DNA from: JANQPA01 sp964628385
GTDB taxonomy: Bacteria; Bacteroidota; Bacteroidia; Chitinophagales; Saprospiraceae
Reading direction: 5' to 3'
Assembly: GCA_964628385.1 (NCBI GenBank)
Contig: CAZVOD010000054.1
Location: 1 to 29,198, forward strand
Length of the DNA stretch: 29,198 bases
Shown: positions 24,248 through 29,198 of the stretch, one piece after another
Numbering within the stretch: the stretch's first letter is position 1
How the letters are laid out: the number at the start of each line of letters is the position of its first letter
Translations under genes and position numbers: made by a program
The notes under the pieces: model-generated
Seen by the model: the letters and a program-made list of their open reading frames with translations, nothing else
The model's database searches: none
Told to the model about the DNA's origin: nothing

Positions 24248-24422
24248 ATGTCGAAAGGAGATAACGAAAGAGAAAAAAGCCAACACTTAAATCCTGAGAG
24301 CTATCTCAAGACCGATTAACCAGATAACTAAACAACCCAGAAAGGAACAGAAGAATTAGGTCGTCTTATTATTCATGAGATTATGATTTGTTGAAAAGCC
24401 CCGCACGAGGGGCTTTTTTTTT
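24248..24422 (+). ncRNA. array unit 5 small RNA
   Basis: The predicted RNA is about 175 nt. The 5' stem GAGATA (24258-24263) with TATCTC (24302-24307) is kept although the sequence between the arms has diverged from unit 4. The constant module is 24355-24397. The terminator stem is GCCCC (24398-24402) with GGGGC (24409-24413), a full compensatory change relative to GTCCC/GGGAC in units 1, 3 and 4, then nine T. A 23-codon ORF from ATG (24249) shares its first ten codons with that of unit 4 and then differs. Confidence 0.78.
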
Positions 24423-24461
24423 GACCATGGGTCAGCAAGCGCGTTTTTTTAGGGAAAAAGA

Positions 24462-24500
24462 CAAAAAAAGGGAGCAATACTGGCTGCGTTGCTCCCCTTT
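24462..24500 (-). terminator. intrinsic terminator of the hydrolase/receptor operon
   Basis: GGGAGCAA (24470-24477) and TTGCTCCC (24489-24496) form a perfect 8-bp stem with an 11-nt loop. On the minus strand it is followed by TTTTTTTGTC, 27 nt after the hydrolase stop. A T-rich tract also follows on the plus strand, so it may act in both directions and insulate the sRNA array. Confidence 0.85.
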
Positions 24501-24522
24501 TCTTTTTTATAAGAGAAAAAGA

Positions 24523-26100
24523 TTAGTTTCTACTAATCAAAATCTTTTTACTCAAAATACCGTTTTCAAACCTCAATCTGGCGATATACAGGCCTTCCGG
24601 TAGATCATCCACCCGATAATACAGTTGTGAATTACGGATATTGATAGCACCACCAACCTGACGGCCATCAAGGTTATACAAGCCCATATCCAGGATAGGA
24701 TTGTCCTGAGAGGTGTTAAAATGTACAACGTTGCTAGCAGGGTTAGGAAATACCTGTAGTTCTACCTGTACATCCGTGAGGATATCATCAGTAGATACAG
24801 CAGGGTTACCCAGGTCCATGGCCAGGTATGCTCTCGGTATCACGTAATTCATCAAGGTGTCGATGTACGGAATAGCAAACTCCTTAGAAATCTGCGGATT
24901 AGTTAGCTTTCCGCTAGCGTCCAATTCTTCGGCACTTAGATCTGTACCCAGTTGCGAATTAATGAAAGCGATTTCTGCTTGAAGCTGTTCAAAGCCCCAC
25001 CATTCCCATGGACCAGAAAATGCAGGCAATGTAGTGAGGAATGGATAGAAATTATCTTCAGCAAGGGTCAAACTGTCATTGAACTGAATTTGATTGTAAG
25101 CATCAATACGCTGGTTCAGTACATCATCCGGGTCTTCGTTGGCCGGTTGTAGAGCGGCATTAACGCCAGTCGCATTGGCCTTTCTTACAATGGTACGCCC
25201 ACCTGATACGTTTACAACAAATTGATTAGTTACCGGTACAATTACGGCACCATCGCCGTAGGGTGCAAAAGGATCTGTTTCAGGATGGAAGCATACAACT
25301 TGTGGCTCCTCTCTTCCATCTCCATTCAGCCATCCAATGTCACCCATAGCTCCTCCCATATTAACCACAAAAGCAAAGTCATTTGGATAACCCAGGTGAT
25401 TAGGTTCATTTAATGGTGTTCGGTTTGTACCATCAACATTTCCAATTAGAGCAGTATCAACATAGTTCTCAAGCGTCCTGGAGTCTATAAACTTGTCTAA
25501 TTCCAGTTCTTCGTAATCGTCCAAAAATTGTCCAAGGGTGATGTATCCACCGGTACCCTGACCCCAGCAAGCTATGCGATCGACATTTATCCCGAATGGA
25601 TTATCCATTTGGTCAACTGTCATTCTAAAAAATCGATTACAAGCTTTGGCATCCAGAACACCTCTGTAGGCCGCTTGCAATAAAGACCCTGTTCTAACGT
25701 CCTGCTCAGTAGCAGTAGGCAACCATCCCTGACGATAGGTAACGGAAGCAGCCACATAACCACGGCGCGCCAGACGTTTACAAATCTCAACAACGGTAGA
25801 ATCTCTTCTTGATCCGGTTACTTGACCATTAAGATATTGAGGTAAGAAGCTTCCGGTATGGAAGTACAACATCAATGGACGATTAGTTAGCGTATCGCCC
25901 ACTGGCGTGTAAACATCCATTCTTAGGCTGTCCAGCATAGGCGCTCCTGTAAGAATACTGATATTTGCGGCATAAACAATATCCTCCTGAACTTCTACCT
26001 GGTCAAAGATTTCATCAATGTAGCGTGTTTGCCCATCCTGGGCGAAAGCATTAAAGCTTACAAAAGCACATAGAATTAATAAAAGGTTGAAATGCTTCAT
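24523..26100 (-). CDS. exported alpha/beta-hydrolase-like protein with T9SS type A sorting domain, nucleophile serine missing
   Basis: The 525-aa protein has a signal peptide (1-20, ending NAFA). An alpha/beta-hydrolase domain of the carboxylesterase/BD-FAE type follows: RMDVYTP (about 60-66), the oxyanion-hole region LYFHTGSF (78-85) and the nucleophile-elbow strand DRIACWGQGTGGY (174-186). A type A sorting domain (about 450-525, QVFPNPASN onward) ends it. At the elbow the expected G-x-S-x-G reads G180-Q-G182-T-G184, so glycine replaces the serine nucleophile. It is therefore probably not a normal serine esterase; binding or a different chemistry is possible. It starts 31 nt after the TonB-dependent receptor gene on the same strand, suggesting one operon that ends at 24462-24500. 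Confidence 0.82.
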   Translation of the reverse strand: MKHFNLLLILCAFVSFNAFAQDGQTRYIDEIFDQVEVQEDIVYAANISILTGAPMLDSLRMDVYTPVGDTLTNRPLMLYFHTGSFLPQYLNGQVTGSRRDSTVVEICKRLARRGYVAASVTYRQGWLPTATEQDVRTGSLLQAAYRGVLDAKACNRFFRMTVDQMDNPFGINVDRIACWGQGTGGYITLGQFLDDYEELELDKFIDSRTLENYVDTALIGNVDGTNRTPLNEPNHLGYPNDFAFVVNMGGAMGDIGWLNGDGREEPQVVCFHPETDPFAPYGDGAVIVPVTNQFVVNVSGGRTIVRKANATGVNAALQPANEDPDDVLNQRIDAYNQIQFNDSLTLAEDNFYPFLTTLPAFSGPWEWWGFEQLQAEIAFINSQLGTDLSAEELDASGKLTNPQISKEFAIPYIDTLMNYVIPRAYLAMDLGNPAVSTDDILTDVQVELQVFPNPASNVVHFNTSQDNPILDMGLYNLDGRQVGGAINIRNSQLYYRVDDLPEGLYIARLRFENGILSKKILISRN

Positions 26101-26131
26101 ACAAAAACTGATTTATGAAATTTTTGTGTTA

Positions 26132-28957
26132 TTATTTAGTAAATTCATAAGTCGCAGAAAAATAAGCCAACCGGCCTATTGCTGGCCCGCCATAGGCCTG
26201 AAATGTCTCATTATCCAACAAGTTGGAGGCTCCCAGCTTAAAGGTTGTGTTGATCTTTGGTGCTCTCACGTTAACCTGTGCATCCAAAAGGTCGTATTGA
26301 GGAACAATACCCGTAAACTGGGGTGATCCTTCGAAAAGGAAAGTATCTATCCATTTATAATTAATACTAAACCCGAAGTTTTTTAATTTGGCAAAGCCGA
26401 GGTCAACGGTCATATCCCGACCACTAACTCCGATATTGTATTTATGTTCTGGTGTATTGAAAGCTGGAATAATAGGATCATCAGAATTGGTATTCAATTT
26501 GTTCCAGCTATAATTACCATTGAGTACATAAAACTTGCCAAAATAGTAACTAAAACCAATAGAGAATCCCTGAGTGGTCACCTGGTCAGTAGCATTGGCT
26601 GAAACTCTAAAAACATCAACGTTGATAGGCTGCCCGTTTACCGGGTTAAAACTGGCATCAGCTCCAAGGTTAAAGCCTATAAAGTCATTGTAAATACTGA
26701 AGTAATAAGTAGCATCAAGGTATAGCGACTGCCCTACCGTAGTTCTGAAGCCAGCTTCTATCGTTTGTACTCTTTCTGGCCGAATAGGGTCAACGTCAAA
26801 AAACTCAAGCTGATTCTGATCCAGGGTGTTTAAATAGTTCTCAAGCGCATCAATAGGGATGAGGTCCGTAAAGCCATCCAGGTTTCCTCTTAAGACAGCT
26901 CTACCTACATTATAATTTAAATATTGATCTGCTAACGTTGGATTTCTGATAGCCGAAGAAAAAGAAAGCCTAAAAGTTTGTGTCGGTATAGGAGTATAAA
27001 CCAGTGAGGCAGCCGGGCTAACCAGATAGTCAAAGTTCTGGTTTTTATCCATTCTCAGAGACGCATTAATCTTCAAACGCTCTCTTATCGTCAGAGTACC
27101 TCCCGTATAAACACCGTATTCAAAAGTATTGATATTTCTTCCAAAAGTATCCAGCAAAATAGTTCCTCTGGAATTTGGTAGATACAACCTAGCGTTGCCC
27201 CCCACCAACAGGTCGAGGTCCGTTTCACTGCCTTCTGGTGTAAGGTCATTAAATTTGTACTCACCATGAACGTGACCCAGCGCCGAGCGGTCAAAAAAGC
27301 GGGTCCCGCCCTCTTCAAAAGAAGTAGCTGTAACTATGCTGTTGAATTCTTCCTGAAAACGCTCTGTTCCCGGCTCAAAAAAGTCTTGCGTACCTATAAT
27401 TGGATTTGACCTTCCCGCTGCTTCCTGTGTTTCTGCATGCCACTGGAACAGTAAATTATCAACTTCCGGATTATTGAGGAATGCTTGTAAAGCAGCATTG
27501 AACCCTTCCGGGTTACCCTTGAAATCAGTAGGTCTTGGGTAGCCCTCCAGCCCTTTTATTTGGGGGGCGATGTTCAGCTGCCAGTAAGTAATATAATCCC
27601 CAATCCAGCGGTCATCTTCCTTGGCGTTGCGCTGAAGAAGAAGAGCAGTAAAATAAGGATCGTAAGAATCTCCCGCATCCTCGTGAGTTACATAACCCCT
27701 CAGGAAGTATTTGTCTCTTTTCTTTAATTCAATTTTATGCTGAAAAAACTGAATATTTCTCAAACTAAAACGGTTATCGCCTTGATAAACCGTGGTTCCT
27801 CTACTATAATTGGAAGCTACGACCAATTCAGGAGAATTCAAATCCATTTCCGGTTTCAGCCGGAAGTGGAAGGCAGCACCGATTTTGGTATTATTAGAAT
27901 TATAATCTACTAAATCTGCTTCCTGGTACCCACGCCGATGAACAATACCTAGCCCCGGATTGGCAAGAGGTGATCCGGTAAGGTCAAAAGAGGCAGTATA
28001 TTCATCACCGTAAAAGTTGACGGCATCATAGCCTCCCGGGTTGTTTTCATCTGATGGTGTATCAAAAACATCATCAAGATTGTCAGCTTCCCAGTCATTA
28101 GCTCGAAAATAGGAAAAATTGATCTTGTAGCCCAGCCACTCGTATCCATCCTTGTTAGTAAGCGTATTTGCCCAGCGAAAACCCGTCTCCAAAAGGTCTC
28201 GTTCTCCAACTTTTACCACGGCACTCAAACCCTTATGCAGATAAGGGTCTTTGGTTTCAATGCTAATTACTCCGTTAAAAGCATTTGGACCATAAAAGGC
28301 AGAACTGGCTCCTACAATAAGATTCACCCTGTTAACATCCAGCTCGGAAGCTCCCAAAAAGTTACCTAGCGAAAAATTCAACCCCGGTGATTGGTTATCT
28401 ATCCCGTCAATTATTTGTAGAGAACGCACCGGGCTGGTACTGTTAAAACCACGTGTATTTATTATTTTGAATCCTAAACTGGCGGCCGTAAGATCTACAT
28501 CTTTCAAAGCACCAAGCCCATCGTAGAAATTGGCAGCCGGCGTCTCCTTAATGGCTATATTATCCATTGACTCCATAGTCAATGCTGATTGTTGCTGTTT
28601 TTCAGATATTCTTCTGCCTTTCACCTCCACCGTTTCGGTAGTGATGGCATCCTCTTCCAAGTCAATGCGAATATTATCATTAAAGTCAGTAACTTCAACT
28701 TCCGTTTCAAGGTATCCCACATAAGATATTAATAATGTTATAGGAAGTGATCGGCTGGTTTTTATTTCAAAATTACCATCCAAATCAGTGACGGTTCCTT
28801 CGGTAGTACCTTTGATCACCACATTTGCACTTATCAAGCCTTCGTTGAGTAAAGCATCTTTGACCTGCCCTTTGATAACATTTTGAGCCTGACTAAATTG
28901 TACAAAAGCAAAAAATGAAATAAAGATAAAATTTACTGATAGATATGGAAATTTCAT
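26132..28957 (-). CDS. TonB-dependent outer-membrane receptor with carboxypeptidase-regulatory-like N-terminal domain
   Basis: From the ATG at 28957 the protein has 941 aa. A signal peptide (1-25, ending QFSQAQ) is followed by a CarboxypepD_reg-like Ig domain (about 26-112; VIKGQVKDALLNEGLISANV, GTVTDLDGNFEI, ISYVGYLETEVEV), a plug domain (about 125-235; INTRGFNSTSPVRSLQIIDG, GASSAFYGPNAFNGVISI) and a large beta barrel to the C terminus (YFSATYEFTK). It imports a ligand across the outer membrane using TonB energy; the substrate is not predictable. No SusD partner is adjacent; the T9SS-sorted hydrolase-like protein takes the downstream place. The frame opens 8 codons earlier with TTG (28981), but the ATG fits the signal peptide. 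Confidence 0.93.
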   Translation of the reverse strand: MKFPYLSVNFIFISFFAFVQFSQAQNVIKGQVKDALLNEGLISANVVIKGTTEGTVTDLDGNFEIKTSRSLPITLLISYVGYLETEVEVTDFNDNIRIDLEEDAITTETVEVKGRRISEKQQQSALTMESMDNIAIKETPAANFYDGLGALKDVDLTAASLGFKIINTRGFNSTSPVRSLQIIDGIDNQSPGLNFSLGNFLGASELDVNRVNLIVGASSAFYGPNAFNGVISIETKDPYLHKGLSAVVKVGERDLLETGFRWANTLTNKDGYEWLGYKINFSYFRANDWEADNLDDVFDTPSDENNPGGYDAVNFYGDEYTASFDLTGSPLANPGLGIVHRRGYQEADLVDYNSNNTKIGAAFHFRLKPEMDLNSPELVVASNYSRGTTVYQGDNRFSLRNIQFFQHKIELKKRDKYFLRGYVTHEDAGDSYDPYFTALLLQRNAKEDDRWIGDYITYWQLNIAPQIKGLEGYPRPTDFKGNPEGFNAALQAFLNNPEVDNLLFQWHAETQEAAGRSNPIIGTQDFFEPGTERFQEEFNSIVTATSFEEGGTRFFDRSALGHVHGEYKFNDLTPEGSETDLDLLVGGNARLYLPNSRGTILLDTFGRNINTFEYGVYTGGTLTIRERLKINASLRMDKNQNFDYLVSPAASLVYTPIPTQTFRLSFSSAIRNPTLADQYLNYNVGRAVLRGNLDGFTDLIPIDALENYLNTLDQNQLEFFDVDPIRPERVQTIEAGFRTTVGQSLYLDATYYFSIYNDFIGFNLGADASFNPVNGQPINVDVFRVSANATDQVTTQGFSIGFSYYFGKFYVLNGNYSWNKLNTNSDDPIIPAFNTPEHKYNIGVSGRDMTVDLGFAKLKNFGFSINYKWIDTFLFEGSPQFTGIVPQYDLLDAQVNVRAPKINTTFKLGASNLLDNETFQAYGGPAIGRLAYFSATYEFTK

Positions 28958-29198
28958 ATGCCGTATCTGAATTGTTTGCAATTTTATTTTGACCGTGGTG
29001 GCAATTTAGCGAAAATTGGCTAACAATTAACTCCCCGTTAACTTAATTTTATCTAATTACTACCGATAAGTACGTGGGATGACAGCTAAGCTTTTCATAT
29101 ATAGATAGTTCCTGGAAGTTAATGGGCTATTTGATGTAATTTTATTATGTAAAAAGCTGTCTTAGTAAGTTTATAGGTGGTTGAAGGTATTTTTCCAG
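28958..29198. other. upstream region of the receptor gene, to the window edge
   Basis: AT-rich DNA without a recognisable gene; it should hold the promoter of the receptor/hydrolase operon, but no clear Bacteroidota -7/-33 pair could be picked out by eye. Confidence 0.4.

Larger units (their letters stand above)
22573..24468 (+). repeat. tandem array of five related non-coding units (about 370-515 bp period)
   Basis: Five directly repeated units each contain TTG, exactly 26 nt, CATATTTG, a variable 5' domain, a 43-nt near-invariant module, and an intrinsic terminator. The CATATTTG boxes start at 22602, 22978, 23492, 23866 and 24238, giving periods of 376, 514, 374 and 372 bp. The spacers after units 3, 4 and 5 are also alike (a shared GGTCAnCAAG...AGACAAAAAAAG stretch and, after 3 and 4, GATCAACAAATGAG), so the last units come from recent tandem duplication that included the flanking DNA. 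The third spacer copy is cut short at about 24468, where the terminator of the opposing hydrolase gene begins. No transposase, integrase or protein gene lies in the array. Confidence 0.85.

Noticed and set aside
22573..24468. The repeat array as a CRISPR locus.
   Set aside because: The conserved 43-nt part recurs every 370-515 bp, the flanks are also related, and no cas gene is present.
22573..24468. The repeat array as an insertion sequence or MITE cluster.
   Set aside because: No terminal inverted repeats, target duplications or transposase were seen; each unit has promoter-like boxes and a terminator in the same direction.
24388..24603. A 71-codon plus-strand ORF across the last sRNA terminator.
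   Set aside because: It crosses two terminator hairpins and ends antisense to the hydrolase gene.

Overview
The window looks like chromosomal DNA from a member of the Bacteroidota, most likely the Saprospiria (Lewinella/Haliscomenobacter-like). The evidence is gliding/type IX secretion (T9SS) components (gldA, gldF, gldG and a DUF4340 gene), three exported proteins with T9SS C-terminal sorting domains (types A and B), a TonB-dependent receptor with an N-terminal carboxypeptidase-regulatory-like domain, AT-rich intergenic DNA and weak Shine-Dalgarno sequences. No rRNA, tRNA, transposase, integrase or CRISPR array was seen. The organism assignment is inference from gene content.

Layout. 1-936: non-coding, with three intrinsic-terminator hairpins that probably end short RNAs. 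937-2238 (+): DUF418 membrane protein. 2333-7167 (-): an outer-membrane barrel protein downstream of a 1037-aa TPR protein. 7734-8994 (+): an orphan cysteine-containing membrane-anchored protein and a DUF697 protein, closed by a bidirectional terminator. 9096-13163 (-): a compact lolD - DUF389 - pncA - rocD cluster. 13361-13711 (+): a short, apparently C-terminally truncated GreA-like protein that converges on a PcaF/PaaJ-type thiolase (13692-14909, -). 14992-17742: divergent T9SS cargo genes, a type B protein (-) and a secreted endonuclease/exonuclease/phosphatase-fold protein (+). 17844-22233 (+): gldA-gldF-gldG-DUF4340. 22234-24522: non-coding, holding the sRNA array. 24523-28957 (-): a TonB-dependent receptor and a T9SS-sorted alpha/beta-hydrolase-like protein that lacks the usual nucleophile serine.

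The most unusual part is 22573-24468: five tandem units that look like independent small-RNA genes of about 170-215 nt. Each has TTG, exactly 26 nt, then CATATTTG; a 5' domain with a short long-range stem that changes in a compensatory way; a nearly invariant 43-nt 3' module (identical in four copies, one substitution in the fifth); and an intrinsic terminator whose stem also covaries (GUCCC/GGGAC, GUCCC/GGGGC, GCCCC/GGGGC). The 5' domain differs between units while the 3' module is constant. Two terminator-linked elements at the left end of the window share the ATTATGATTT core of this module, which suggests a wider family of RNAs with a common 3' signature. I do not recognise this family. The RNA interpretation rests on sequence pattern only.
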